DNA from: Lunatimonas sp.
GTDB lineage: Bacteria > Bacteroidota > Bacteroidia > Cytophagales > Cyclobacteriaceae
Length of the DNA: 64,000 nt
Reading direction: 5' to 3'
Assembly: GCF_020832325.1 (NCBI RefSeq)
Contig: NZ_JAFIEU010000031.1
Coordinates: 39,115-103,114 of the forward strand
Shown here: piece after piece, positions 18,214-28,205 of the stretch
Layout of the letters: each line of letters starts with the position of its first letter
Numbering within the stretch: the stretch's first letter is position 1
The notes under the pieces: model-generated
What the model was told of the DNA's origin: nothing
Seen by the model: only the letters and a program-made list of their open reading frames with translations
The model's database searches: none
Program-made: the position numbers and the translations under genes

Positions 18214-18837
18214 TTACCAGTCTGGTAGTCCTCGCTGAGGCCGTTGGGTGGGCTTTCTGCGGTTTTGTTGGATAAATTGGAGTTCGTTGCTGTTCATGGC
18301 GTCCAGAATTTGGGCCGCCTGCTCGGGAGAGATGTTCATTTCCTCCAAACGCTGGCGTAAGTCTTCCAGTTGTTGTTCCCTTTCGCTTAGGTCGCTGTCC
18401 ATGCTGCTGGGATCTTCTGTAGGTTCTTCTCGGCTGGATTTTTCCCCCTGCTGATCTTCCATCTCGTCTGATTCCTCGGCACCATCTTCCGAGGTTTGCT
18501 CCTCACCTTCTCCGTCCTTTTTGTCCTGGCTTTCCTGATCTTGGTTCTCCTGGTTTTGTTGGTCCTCCTGATCTTGGTTTTGCTGCTGTTGATCTTTTTT
18601 CTGTTGATCTTGCTGGTCCTTCTGAAGCTTTTCCAGCAGCGCGTTCAATTTCCGGTCATTGGGGTATTTTTGTAGCCCCTCCGCCAGAATCTGCCCAGTA
18701 CCTGGCAGGTCTTCATTCACGTACTGCTTGGCAGCGCGATTGAAATAGTCCGCTTCCGACTGGGAATGCGCTTGGGTGATCGCCATTAAAACAGCCATCA
18801 CGGCCCCCAATAGTGTCCTAGTTTTCATCGATTTCAT
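18214..18837 (-). CDS. Q/D/E-rich exported protein of the Bat cluster
   Basis: 207 residues with a signal peptide (to about residue 26, QAHSQ), a short TPR-like helical pair (QSEADYFNRAAKQYVNEDLP), then about 75 residues of low-complexity Gln/Asp/Glu/Lys, and a C-terminal helical stretch with EMNISPEQAAQILDAMNSNE. Such a protein commonly follows batB/batC in Bacteroidetes. An ATG at 18828 is an equally likely start. It overlaps the upstream TPR gene by about 20 bp. Confidence 0.75.
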   Translation of the reverse strand: MKSMKTRTLLGAVMAVLMAITQAHSQSEADYFNRAAKQYVNEDLPGTGQILAEGLQKYPNDRKLNALLEKLQKDQQDQQKKDQQQQNQDQEDQQNQENQDQESQDKKDGEGEEQTSEDGAEESDEMEDQQGEKSSREEPTEDPSSMDSDLSEREQQLEDLRQRLEEMNISPEQAAQILDAMNSNELQFIQQNRRKPTQRPQRGLPDW

Positions 18838-19480
18838 TGATGTCGTTTAGGTTGTTGATATACCCTTGATAATACCGCACCGTCTCGTCTATTTCCATGG
18901 CTTTTTGCATCGTCTCCAGGGCTTCTTTGAATCGGAATTGGTCCAAAAAGCTATCAGCCTGCGCTTTCATGCGTTTGGCGTAATTGGAAGGTTCCAGTTT
19001 TTCTTCGTTTTCCTGGTCCTGCTGTTCTTTTTCCTCTTCCTCATTTTCTTCGAGCCACCTGCTTAGCAGCTCATAGTTGTATCGAGCGACCTCATTATAG
19101 GGATTTTTTAGCAATGCTGTCTTAAAGTACGCAAGCGCTTCCTTATAGTTACTTTCCCGACCTTCCAATACACCAGCCTGATTGGCACCGAAGGAAGCGA
19201 TCACTGACTGCCGAGACAAGGAGATCTCCGAGTAGGTCTTTAGAGCTTCTTCTTCCTGACCATTGTTTTGGTAACTCAGGGCCAAGTTAAATTTCACTTG
19301 CGGGTCTGAAAGTTGCTGTTCGCTGATCAACGCCAAATGCCTGCGAACAGATTCCTCAAAGTCTGTGGAGGTATACGCCTGTTCTGCCGCCTCCAGTGCA
19401 CGGTTGCGTTCACCGATTTTCTTCCAAGACGAAGGAATCAAAAGGAATGTGAAAAGCAGCATCCGTATAGTTAGGGTCAT
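18818..19480 (-). CDS. batC: BatC-like tetratricopeptide protein
   Basis: 220 residues: a signal/anchor (MLLFTFLLIP), TPR helices at about 30-145 (VKFNLALSYQNNGQEEEAL; EALAYFKTALLKNPYNEVARYNYE), an acidic Glu-rich linker, and another helical segment (YAKRMKAQADSFLDQFRFKEALETMQKAMEI). This matches BatC, a periplasmic TPR protein of the aerotolerance-type operon. 16 bp after the VWA gene. Confidence 0.8.
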   Translation of the reverse strand: MTLTIRMLLFTFLLIPSSWKKIGERNRALEAAEQAYTSTDFEESVRRHLALISEQQLSDPQVKFNLALSYQNNGQEEEALKTYSEISLSRQSVIASFGANQAGVLEGRESNYKEALAYFKTALLKNPYNEVARYNYELLSRWLEENEEEEKEQQDQENEEKLEPSNYAKRMKAQADSFLDQFRFKEALETMQKAMEIDETVRYYQGYINNLNDINEIDEN

Positions 19481-19496
19481 GGTTTAAATGGTTTAA

Positions 19497-20462
19497 TTAG
19501 ATCGAAATCGTTCGAAGCGGAAGCATCAAGTCAATCAAGGCCAAAACCAGCGCCGCCGCAAGAAAATAGAAATACTTATTAGCGGAGGCCTCTACCATTC
19601 GGCTGGCCATTACCGTGCCCTCCAAGCGCTCCACTGCGTTGATCAATTGAGGTATCTCCATGGCGAGATCACTGATTTCGAAATAGGCACCATCTGTGCG
19701 TGTAGCAATGGTTTTTAGGTTGGTAGCATCCAATCGGGTAATAGCGGGGCGGTTTACCTGCGGATCCATCACCACACTGTTGCCTCTGGGAATCGTAGAC
19801 CCCTCTTCCGTTCCTACGCCAAGGGCGAAAACACGGATACCTTGCTCTGCCAGTTTATCCAAAATAGGTGGTAGGTTTTCGCCAAAATCCTCTCCATCAC
19901 TGATCAGGATAATGGCCTTTGAGGTATTCTCCTGATCATTTTCGTTTTGGAATTTCTGGTAAGCCATATTAAGTGGCGCAGCGATATCTGTGCCATAGTT
20001 AGGCACGAGGTTTGTATTCAGTCCGTCCAAATGAAGCTGAATAACATTTTGATCAAAGGTTAGGGGGCACTGTATAAATGCCTCTGACGAAAAAATAATG
20101 ATTCCGATCCGGTCTGAACTGAAATTTTTTACCAGATTTTTCATCTCAAACTTTACACGCTGTAGACGACTGGGGTTGATGTCTTGGGCATTCATGGATT
20201 GGGATAAATCTATTGCCAGAAAGATGTCTTTTCCTTCCTGCTTGATCTCTTTCAGCGCACTTCCTATGGAAGGACCGGCTAACGCTATCAAAAATAAGGC
20301 GAAATACAGCGTTCTGAGCACGCATTTCCATACCAAGCTGCGTTTTTTCACCTGCAAGCGTTGGTTGATGCGCCAAAAACGGTAAAGGTAAATACCGTAC
20401 AAAAACGTGAATAAACCGATCAATAATATAGAAAGTTCACTACTAGGATATGCCCAAATCAT
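19497..20462 (-). CDS. batB: BatA/BatB-like VWA-domain membrane protein
   Basis: 321 residues: N-terminal hydrophobic helices (about 8-28 and 50-68), a von Willebrand A domain (about 80-260) with a full MIDAS (AIDLSQSMNAQD, the DxSxS; later GTDIAAP and ISDGEDFGENL), and a C-terminal membrane helix (about 296-314). This is the BatA/BatB architecture, which displays VWA domains to the periplasm. Usually found with moxR, a DUF58 gene, the second bat VWA gene and batD; none of these adjoins. Confidence 0.87.
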   Translation of the reverse strand: MIWAYPSSELSILLIGLFTFLYGIYLYRFWRINQRLQVKKRSLVWKCVLRTLYFALFLIALAGPSIGSALKEIKQEGKDIFLAIDLSQSMNAQDINPSRLQRVKFEMKNLVKNFSSDRIGIIIFSSEAFIQCPLTFDQNVIQLHLDGLNTNLVPNYGTDIAAPLNMAYQKFQNENDQENTSKAIILISDGEDFGENLPPILDKLAEQGIRVFALGVGTEEGSTIPRGNSVVMDPQVNRPAITRLDATNLKTIATRTDGAYFEISDLAMEIPQLINAVERLEGTVMASRMVEASANKYFYFLAAALVLALIDLMLPLRTISI

Positions 20463-20708
20463 GCCCTGAAATTACGTAATTATATGTAAAACGAAAGTTG
20501 CCCGCGTTAATTATTCCAAATTCAAATTTACCTCAGGCGAATTGGTGGCGCAACCGTTTCCGGGGTCTGCCACAAAAAAACCAGTGAGGGTGAACTTCCT
20601 GCAAATTCTATCGTTTACAATTCAGTCAATAAAAATTAAACCAACACCGGTGCCTTTACAATGGATGTTTGATCTGCTCGTTTCAGGCCAAAATTTAGCT
20701 GCTTATAC

Positions 20709-23102
20709 ATGAAGGTTATTCACGTACTCTTTTTGGGTGTTCTTTTTCAACTTGCGTTTACCGGTGCGATCTACGCACAAAACCCGGGGGTCTTAAGAGG
20801 GGTGGTAATGGATAAGTCCGCTAACGAAGTATTGCCCGGAGCGAATGTGTATTGGACGCAGGCAGTAAGCAGGGGGGTGGTCAGTGAGCTTGACGGCACC
20901 TTCGTTTTACCCTCAGTATCCCTTCCCGCAGAGCTTGTTGTATCCTTTATAGGCTACGAGCCGGTCAGGCGAACTATCACAGATAAAGACTTCGACAGGG
21001 AATTAAAGATTTTCCTGAGTGCGGAGGAAATGTCCCTTGCGGAGGTGGTGGTGAGTGAAATACGGGAGAACAACAACGTAATCGGGGTGGAAATGGGTAA
21101 AACGAGCCTTCCAGCCTCGGTCATAAAAAGTATTCCAGCGCTATTTGGAGAGGTAGATCTACTTCGTAGTTTGCAGTTTTTACCTGGTGTAAATACCGCA
21201 GGTGAAGGGACCACTGGGCTATTTGTGCGCGGGGGTTCGGCAGACCAAAACCTGGTCCAATTGGATGGTGCACCTATATACAATCCATCCCATTTCTTCG
21301 GGTTTTTCTCAGTTTTTAATCCCGACGCGTTGGACGATGTGTCTCTTAGCAAAGGACATATTCCCGCGCGCTTTGGGGGTAGGTTATCATCCCTTATCGA
21401 TATTTCCTTAAAGGAAGGCAATACACAGCGCGTTCGGGGAGAGGGGGGTGTTGGTAGCATCAGTTCCCGGCTTACCGTAGACGGACCGCTTTTTTCAAAC
21501 AACTCTTCGTTTATTGTTTCTGGCCGAAGGACGTATGCGGATCTTTTTCTGAAGCTTTCTCCCAATGAGAACGTGAGAAATAACCAATTGTATTTTTACG
21601 ACACCAGCGGAAAGTTCATGTGGCGAATAAAGGACCGGGATAAGATAACTTTAGCCACCTATTACGGAGCAGATTTCTTAGGGGCTGGAGGGCAGTTTGG
21701 GTTGGGCTGGACCAATTGGGTTTCTTCAGTTAATTGGACGCGTACCATTCAGGAAAACCTATTTCTCGATGTCAAGGCCTATCACAGTTTTTATAACTAC
21801 CAGATTGCTTTTACCGATCCGGATATTGGGTTTGACTGGACGAACAGCCTTTCGGAATCGGGCTTGAGGGGGGAGCTTCATTATATACCGGGAGAGGGAA
21901 AGGATCTTTACGTGGGATTGCACAGTCAAGTATACAATTTCTCTCCAGTTAGACTAGAACCTCGACCGGAAAGCGTAATAGACGCGCTTAGAACCAATCC
22001 CAAGAACGGTTTTCAGAGTAATCTCTTCATTAACTGGACCCAAGAAGTGTCTGAGCTTTTTTCAGTGGAAGGGGGGCTACGCTGGAGCCACTATCAGCAG
22101 ATCGGACCGGGTACAGACTACCTCTATGAGGACGAAGATCCTGTTAATGGGGCTGTGATCGATACCGTCGCCTTTCGATTCGGACAGCACATGAAGACCT
22201 ATCAGGGGTGGGAACCTCGATTGGCGCTGCGCTATCTATTGGGAGAAAGCACGTCATTAAAGGCGGCCTACAACCGTAACTTCCAGTACGTGCAGATTGC
22301 CACCAATAATTCAGCAGGCCTACCCATAGACCGATGGACGCCGGCCGGGACATACATCAGACCGGTAAGGAGCGATCAAGTCTCCCTAGGAGTCTTTAAA
22401 AACTTGGATAATAACCGATTTGAGCTTTCCGTTGAGGGCTATTACAAGGATTTCGACCAGGTGATCGACTTGAAGCAGGGGGCGAATATTTTATTTAGCG
22501 ATAATTTGGAAACAGAGATCCTTTCAGGAAGAGGTTGGGCCTACGGCGTGGAGTTTTTGCTGCGTAAAAACATGGGGAATACCACCGGATGGCTAGGATA
22601 TACGTGGTCCCGCGTCTTTCGTCAGATCGACGGAATCAACGAAAATCGCCCCTTCAATCCCAGATTTGATCGCCCCCATGATGTAAGCCTCGTCATGAAC
22701 CACCGGCTCAACAAACGCATGGAGCTGTCCGGGACCTTTGTATACAGCAGTGGGGTTGCAGTTACCTTCCCAGTAGGTTCTTATATGGTGGACAACCAAC
22801 GTGTACCTCTTTACAGCCCACGCAGGAATGAGGATCGATTTCCAGACTACCACCGTATGGATATCTCCTTGAACCTTAAGAACAAGGATAAAGGGAGATG
22901 GTGGAAAGGAAGCTGGAACTTTAGTGTGTACAATGTGTATAATCGCAAGAACCCGTTTTCTTATCAGTTTACGGATATTTACAACGATGATTTCAGAGTC
23001 AGCCCTTCTTCTGGAGAGGAAATCTCCTCTGTTAGACCTGGAGTGGTCATGACTTACCTGTTCGGAATTCTCCCGTCAATAACCTATAATTTTGAGTTTT
23101 AA
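20709..23102 (+). CDS. TonB-dependent receptor with carboxypeptidase-like N-terminal domain
   Basis: 797 residues. Signal peptide to about residue 24 (GAIYAQ), a CarboxypepD_reg-like domain (25-110; LRGVVMDKSANEVLPGANV), plug (120-225; FVRGGSADQNLVQLDGAPIYNPSHFFG), then a barrel closing with SITYNFEF. It is followed after 1 bp by a DUF4249 lipoprotein, a recurrent Bacteroidetes pair in which the receptor is the outer-membrane channel and DUF4249 the surface partner. Substrate unknown. This is not a SusC/SusD pair: there is no SusD. Confidence 0.9.
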   Translation: MKVIHVLFLGVLFQLAFTGAIYAQNPGVLRGVVMDKSANEVLPGANVYWTQAVSRGVVSELDGTFVLPSVSLPAELVVSFIGYEPVRRTITDKDFDRELKIFLSAEEMSLAEVVVSEIRENNNVIGVEMGKTSLPASVIKSIPALFGEVDLLRSLQFLPGVNTAGEGTTGLFVRGGSADQNLVQLDGAPIYNPSHFFGFFSVFNPDALDDVSLSKGHIPARFGGRLSSLIDISLKEGNTQRVRGEGGVGSISSRLTVDGPLFSNNSSFIVSGRRTYADLFLKLSPNENVRNNQLYFYDTSGKFMWRIKDRDKITLATYYGADFLGAGGQFGLGWTNWVSSVNWTRTIQENLFLDVKAYHSFYNYQIAFTDPDIGFDWTNSLSESGLRGELHYIPGEGKDLYVGLHSQVYNFSPVRLEPRPESVIDALRTNPKNGFQSNLFINWTQEVSELFSVEGGLRWSHYQQIGPGTDYLYEDEDPVNGAVIDTVAFRFGQHMKTYQGWEPRLALRYLLGESTSLKAAYNRNFQYVQIATNNSAGLPIDRWTPAGTYIRPVRSDQVSLGVFKNLDNNRFELSVEGYYKDFDQVIDLKQGANILFSDNLETEILSGRGWAYGVEFLLRKNMGNTTGWLGYTWSRVFRQIDGINENRPFNPRFDRPHDVSLVMNHRLNKRMELSGTFVYSSGVAVTFPVGSYMVDNQRVPLYSPRRNEDRFPDYHRMDISLNLKNKDKGRWWKGSWNFSVYNVYNRKNPFSYQFTDIYNDDFRVSPSSGEEISSVRPGVVMTYLFGILPSITYNFEF

Positions 23103-23103
23103 G

Positions 23104-23931
23104 ATGAAGAACTTTTTTTTTCTTTTTGGATTGGTAGCGCTTTTTTCCTGTCAGGAGGAAGTTTACCTGGACCTTCGAAATCAGGAACGCGTACCGGTCA
23201 TCGAGGCCTTCTGGACCGATAACCCCGCGTTAAATCGCGTGAAGATAAGCTATAGCAGAGATTATTACGATACCGCCTCCAACGAGTTAGAGAAAGAGGC
23301 GATGGTTACGATCACCAACCTTTCAACCGGGGAAGAGATCCCTTTTGGTTTTTCAGAGGATTTTCAACGATACCTTCCCAGAAGGTATTTTTCCGGAAGG
23401 AGGGGAGATATGTATAGGCTTGAGGTGCTTCTCGGTGACCAAGTATATGAATCGGAGGGCATGCTTTTAGAACCACCGGTGCTGGATAGCATTGTCTATC
23501 AGTTTAGGGAAGAAAGGTTGTTTTCAGAGGAAGGGTATTACCTGACAGTCTATGGTAAAATCCCCTTTGATACCGATAATTACTACCGTGTAAGGATTAC
23601 CCGAAACGACACCCTTCTTAGCGGAAGGCAGGATTACTTATTGTTCGATGACACCTTTGGGACCTCCATTTTGGACAATGGTTTTGAGCTGGGGGGATTT
23701 GCATTCAAGGCGGGAGATAAGGTCAAGCTCGAGCTCTTTCGGCTAAACCGATCCGCCTACAATTACCTGAACGATCTGGTCAACTTACTTTTCAACGACG
23801 GAGGACTATTCAGTCCTCCACCCCAAAATCCCCGCTCGAACATTCGGTTGGTGCAAGGGACCGGGCGCGTAGAAGGGTACTTCGTAGTAGCTCCCGTACT
23901 TACCGAGACATTGACCATTCCGCTAGAATGA
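23104..23931 (+). CDS. DUF4249 family lipoprotein
   Basis: About 275 residues. The ATG at 23104, one base after the receptor stop, is chosen over a TTG at 23092. Lipoprotein signal with lipobox ALFSC (Cys near 17), then a beta-rich body opening LRNQERVPVIEAFWTDN, typical of DUF4249. Translationally linked to the TonB receptor. The stop codon directly abuts the stop of the convergent RND pump gene, leaving no intergenic DNA. Confidence 0.86.
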   Translation: MKNFFFLFGLVALFSCQEEVYLDLRNQERVPVIEAFWTDNPALNRVKISYSRDYYDTASNELEKEAMVTITNLSTGEEIPFGFSEDFQRYLPRRYFSGRRGDMYRLEVLLGDQVYESEGMLLEPPVLDSIVYQFREERLFSEEGYYLTVYGKIPFDTDNYYRVRITRNDTLLSGRQDYLLFDDTFGTSILDNGFELGGFAFKAGDKVKLELFRLNRSAYNYLNDLVNLLFNDGGLFSPPPQNPRSNIRLVQGTGRVEGYFVVAPVLTETLTIPLE

Positions 23932-26900
23932 CTAGGAAATACCCTCTCCTTGGTTGGCGGATTTCAATTGCCGAAGTTCTTCTTTCGAGTAGGCCATTTT
24001 GGTGATCAAAACAAATAAGATCGGCACTAGGGTAATGGTGAAGAATGTAGCTGTAAGCATCCCGCCGAGAACCGTCCATCCAATAGTTTGTCTGGCTACA
24101 GATCCTGCACCACCTGCAAAAGCCAAAGGCACTACGCCCAATATAAAAGCAAATGAGGTCATCAAGATGGGCCTTAACCGGAGTTTTGCGGCAATGGTAG
24201 CGGCTTTCTTGATAGGCACACCCCTGTCCACCCGTTCCTTGGCGTATTCCACGATGAGAATGGCATTTTTGGCCGCTAGCGCCACTAGGGTAAGTAGACC
24301 GATCTGCGCATAGACGTTGTTGGTCAACGAAGGGAATAACGAAAGGGTTACCATTGCTCCAAAGACCCCCGATGGTACAGCCAGTAACACCGAGAAGGGT
24401 ACAGACCAACTTTCATACAAAGCAGTGAGGCATAGAAAAACAAACACGATGGATAATAGAAAAATGATCAGCGTACTGCTACCGGATTTAATTTCCTCAC
24501 GACTGATTCCTGAGAAATCAATGTCAAAGCCTCCTGGTAGGGTGGAGGCTACGTCCCTGATTTGTTGGATCGCCTGACCGGAACTATAGCCACTTGCGGC
24601 ATCCCCATTGATGGTGGCCGATCGGAACAAGTTAAAATGACTGATCAAGGGCGCGTTTTCCACTAGTTCTGTTTCCACCAAATTACTAATAGGTGTCATT
24701 TGTCCTTGATTGTTTTTTACAAAAAAGCTGCTAAGCGATTGAAGACTTTCACGGTACATGGTGTCTGCTTGGGCCACCACGCGGTAATTCCGTCCGTACA
24801 AGATAAAGTCGTTGACATAGATGCTACCAAGGTAGGTTTGGAGGGTCATAAAGGCTTCTCCGATATTTACTCCTTGACGGGCGGCCCTTTCCCGGTCCAG
24901 TTTGACCTTGTAGGCGAGCGTTGAGGCACTGAAAAAGCTAAACGCATTGGATATTTCGTCGGATTGGTTGAGTTGCCGAACGAAATCTTTTAGTTGGGTT
25001 TCAAATTCCTGTATGCTTCGAGAACCCTCCATCTCCTGCAATACCACACTAAAGCCCGAGGTACTGCCCAGTCCGGGGATCGCCGCCGGCGCCACAATAA
25101 CAATGGATGCCTCGGGAAGTTTCTCTCCCAGTTCTTCCAGCAATCGGTCTCGGATTTCAAAAGCCCCTTGCCCTTCGCCCTTCCGTTCACTCCAAGGTTT
25201 CAATTGACAGAATACTGTTCCGCTGTTTGATTTGCTTGAAAAGTTCACCGCGTTAAGACCTGTAACGGCCGTGAAGTGAAAGATATCCTCCTCTTCTCCT
25301 AGGATATCCATCAGTTTGTTGATGGTTTCCAAACTGCGTGCGGTGGAGGCACCCTCTGGCAGCTCGTACGTAACAAAGAGGCGGCCTTCGTCCTCGTTGG
25401 GTATAAATCCCGTTGGTTTTTGGCTGAAAAGGAACCAAGTAAGTCCTCCCAATACTGCCAATCCAACCATAAATACACCCGTATACGCGTAGCTTTTGCT
25501 TACCAGCTTCTCGTATCGGAGGTTGGCCGCGTCAAATTTTCGGTTAAACCAATTGAAAAATCGATCGATGCCTCGGGATTTCTCATTGATTGTGATGGGT
25601 TTTAGAATCAGCGAACAAAGCGCCGGGGTTAGGGAAAGCGCCACGAAGCCGGAGATAAGGCCGGATGCAGCCACTGCCATCGCAAACTGCTGGTACAGCC
25701 GCCCTACGATCCCTGGGATGAATCCTACCGGAATAAATACAGCCGCCACGATGAGTGACATGGCGATGACCGGTCCGGCAATGTCCCCCATGGCTTTTTT
25801 TACGGCCTCTTTTGCGGATAGGCCCTCTCGCTCCATATAGGCCATGGTAGCCTCCACGACCACGATGGCGTCATCTACCACAATGCCTATCGCCAACACA
25901 AACCCAAACAGGGTCAGGTTATTGATCGAAAAGCCCAGTGGTAAGAAGAGTGCAAAAGTGCCAATGATCGAAACCGGAATGATCAGTATGGGGATCAGCG
26001 TGCTTCTCCAGTTTTGGAGAAACAAATACACCACAAAGGATACCAGCAAAAGTGCCAAAATCAGCGTTTCTACCACTTCTCCAATGGAAACCCGAACCAC
26101 CGATGCCGATTCAAAAGGAATTACGTAATCGACGTCCTTAGGGAAAGATTCTTGCAACCTACTCATCGTTTCAATAATCCCTTCTTCTACGTCTAGAATA
26201 TTGCTATCCGGCGTCTGAAACACGATGAGGTAGGCAGCTGGTTTTTTATCGGTAAAGTTGTTGACGCTGTAATCGAACCTTCCAAGTTCTACGCGAGCCA
26301 CATCTTTCAGGTATACGATGCGGCCGTCGTTTTCTGATACCTTGAGGATTACATTTTCAAACTCCTCCTGTGTCTCCAGTCTCCCGTTGGTAAATAGGGT
26401 GTATTCAAACGCTTGGTATCCCTGTTGGGGTGGGGTTCCTATGGAACCTGCAGCAACCTGAATATTTTGTTGCCTTAGGGCATCGGTAATTTCACTGGCT
26501 GTAATACCTAATTGAAAAAGTTTGTCTGGTTGCAGCCAAATTCTCATGCTGAAATCCTGTGCACGGGTAAAAATATCTCCGACACCCGGTACCCGCAGCA
26601 GCTCGTCCTTTACATAGATATTGGCGTAGTTATTTAAAAAGTCGATCCCGTGGCTACCTTCGGGAGAAAAAAGAGAGACGATTAAAAGCAAACTTGGATT
26701 TCGTTGGCGAATGGTGATACCCAACCGCCTTACTTCCTCCGGTAATAGGGGTTCGGCCACGTTTATTCGGTTTTGTACCTCAACGGCTGCGGCATTGATA
26801 TCTGTACCCACTTCAAAGGTGATGCTGATGGTCAGAAGGCCCTCATTGCTACTGGTGCTTTCCATGTAAGCCATACCTGGAGTGCCATTGATCTGGGTTT

Positions 26901-27099
26901 CCAAGGGAGTTGCTACCGTTTGTTCGATGGTCTCTGCGTCAGCGCCAGTGTAGGTGGCAGAGACCTGTATTACTGGTGGGGTTATCCTCGGATATTGGGA
27001 TACGGGGAGATTCACGATCGCCAGGGTGCCCAAAAGAAGTATGAACAGGGAAATAACGATCGCGGCATTGGGCCGGTCGATGAAAAAAGCTGAAATCAT
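23932..27099 (-). CDS. RND multidrug efflux pump, inner-membrane transporter (AcrB/MexB type)
   Basis: 1055-residue HAE1-type pump. Twelve membrane helices in two halves with two large periplasmic loops. Proton-relay residues are present: the Asp pair in AIGIVVDDAIVVVEA (TM4) and Lys in ALAAKNAILIVEYAKE (TM10). Exports hydrophobic drugs or lipids to the adaptor and TolC. Its start overlaps the adaptor stop by 4 bp, giving an intact operon TolC > adaptor > pump. Substrate unknown; no adjacent regulator is seen. Confidence 0.95.
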   Translation of the reverse strand: MISAFFIDRPNAAIVISLFILLLGTLAIVNLPVSQYPRITPPVIQVSATYTGADAETIEQTVATPLETQINGTPGMAYMESTSSNEGLLTISITFEVGTDINAAAVEVQNRINVAEPLLPEEVRRLGITIRQRNPSLLLIVSLFSPEGSHGIDFLNNYANIYVKDELLRVPGVGDIFTRAQDFSMRIWLQPDKLFQLGITASEITDALRQQNIQVAAGSIGTPPQQGYQAFEYTLFTNGRLETQEEFENVILKVSENDGRIVYLKDVARVELGRFDYSVNNFTDKKPAAYLIVFQTPDSNILDVEEGIIETMSRLQESFPKDVDYVIPFESASVVRVSIGEVVETLILALLLVSFVVYLFLQNWRSTLIPILIIPVSIIGTFALFLPLGFSINNLTLFGFVLAIGIVVDDAIVVVEATMAYMEREGLSAKEAVKKAMGDIAGPVIAMSLIVAAVFIPVGFIPGIVGRLYQQFAMAVAASGLISGFVALSLTPALCSLILKPITINEKSRGIDRFFNWFNRKFDAANLRYEKLVSKSYAYTGVFMVGLAVLGGLTWFLFSQKPTGFIPNEDEGRLFVTYELPEGASTARSLETINKLMDILGEEEDIFHFTAVTGLNAVNFSSKSNSGTVFCQLKPWSERKGEGQGAFEIRDRLLEELGEKLPEASIVIVAPAAIPGLGSTSGFSVVLQEMEGSRSIQEFETQLKDFVRQLNQSDEISNAFSFFSASTLAYKVKLDRERAARQGVNIGEAFMTLQTYLGSIYVNDFILYGRNYRVVAQADTMYRESLQSLSSFFVKNNQGQMTPISNLVETELVENAPLISHFNLFRSATINGDAASGYSSGQAIQQIRDVASTLPGGFDIDFSGISREEIKSGSSTLIIFLLSIVFVFLCLTALYESWSVPFSVLLAVPSGVFGAMVTLSLFPSLTNNVYAQIGLLTLVALAAKNAILIVEYAKERVDRGVPIKKAATIAAKLRLRPILMTSFAFILGVVPLAFAGGAGSVARQTIGWTVLGGMLTATFFTITLVPILFVLITKMAYSKEELRQLKSANQGEGIS

Positions 27100-28205
27100 T
27101 GATTTTCCTCCCTTTTTAGTTGAATGGGATCACCATCTGACAGGCGTTGTATTCCCGCAACGATCACTTGTTGTCCTTCCTCCAGGCCATCTTCTATTAC
27201 AATTCGATCTTTTGTTCGAATGCCAGTTCTAACTCTTTTTTGCTCGGCCTTTCCTTCTGCCGCCGCGAAGACATAGATTTCTCCCAATCGCTCCACCAAG
27301 GCCCTGTGGGGGACGGTGATTTTCTGCCCTTCCACTGGTTTTCGCACCGTCAACCGGGTACTCATTCCGGGTTTGAGTAGGCCGTCCGGATTGGGAAAGC
27401 TAAGCCTAATTTGAATGGTCCCGGTACCGGGGTCTACTGCGCGGTCGATGTTTTCAATCTTTCCGGGAAAAGGATAGGCTTCCCGGTTTGCCATGGTGAG
27501 CTGGAATACGGAGTCTCTTGCTGCCAGTTCTTCATTCTTTTCCATTTCAAAATAAAAGGGGAGAGACTTCTCGTCTGCAAAAAAATCAAGACCTATCGGG
27601 TCATTGGAGCTGATTACGTTCAATGCGGTCTGTCCGGGATTTACCAACGCCCCCAACCTGACAGAGGAAAATCCTATGGTACCATCAAAGGGAGCCCTTA
27701 CGGTGGCATAGTCAAGGTTCACCTTCGCATTGTCTACCTCTGCCTGTGCGCTGATCAATTCTTGCTCGGCATTGCTCATGGCGGTGCGTGCATCGTCGTA
27801 TATTTGGGCAGCTACCGCATTGCCTTCTTTCAATCGCTCGTACCGTGAGAGGTCACGCTGAACTCGCTCATGGTTTGATTGCGCTATCCGAAGGCGGGAG
27901 GTGGCTTGATTCAGCGAGGCAGTGTATCGCGTTTGATCTATGCGGTATAGTACCTGGCCTTTGGTTACCTGCTGCCCATCTTTTACGGGGATGTCGATCA
28001 CATAACCTACTACGTCTGCACGAAGCTCTACCTCTTTCAGTGCGACTATGGTTCCCGGATAGGTGTTTTCCTCCTTCACGGTTTCCAGTTTTGCCAAATC
28101 TACCGTGACAGTGGTAGGTTTTTCTTCCTTGGGAGCTTGCTTTGTGCAGCTCAAACAGCTCAGTAGGCAAAGGAATATCGCTAGGTTTTTGGTGGTTTCA
28201 ATCAT
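27096..28205 (-). CDS. RND efflux periplasmic adaptor (membrane fusion lipoprotein, AcrA type)
   Basis: 369 residues with a lipoprotein signal (lipobox LSC near Cys20), a split lipoyl domain (ELRADVVGYVIDIPVKDGQQ and DYATVRAPFDGTIGF), an alpha-hairpin coiled coil (about 100-160), and beta-barrel and membrane-proximal domains to the end. Links the pump to the outer-membrane channel. Overlaps its neighbours on both sides by 4 bp. Confidence 0.94.
   Translation of the reverse strand: MIETTKNLAIFLCLLSCLSCTKQAPKEEKPTTVTVDLAKLETVKEENTYPGTIVALKEVELRADVVGYVIDIPVKDGQQVTKGQVLYRIDQTRYTASLNQATSRLRIAQSNHERVQRDLSRYERLKEGNAVAAQIYDDARTAMSNAEQELISAQAEVDNAKVNLDYATVRAPFDGTIGFSSVRLGALVNPGQTALNVISSNDPIGLDFFADEKSLPFYFEMEKNEELAARDSVFQLTMANREAYPFPGKIENIDRAVDPGTGTIQIRLSFPNPDGLLKPGMSTRLTVRKPVEGQKITVPHRALVERLGEIYVFAAAEGKAEQKRVRTGIRTKDRIVIEDGLEEGQQVIVAGIQRLSDGDPIQLKREENQ

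Noticed and set aside
20709..23931. SusC/SusD polysaccharide utilisation locus
   Set aside because: The partner of the receptor is a DUF4249 lipoprotein, not SusD, and there are no glycan-degrading enzymes nearby.
23900..24409. Minus-strand 169-codon ORF in the RND pump C-terminal region
   Set aside because: Out-of-frame shadow of the pump gene, which is intact with conserved TM10 lysine.
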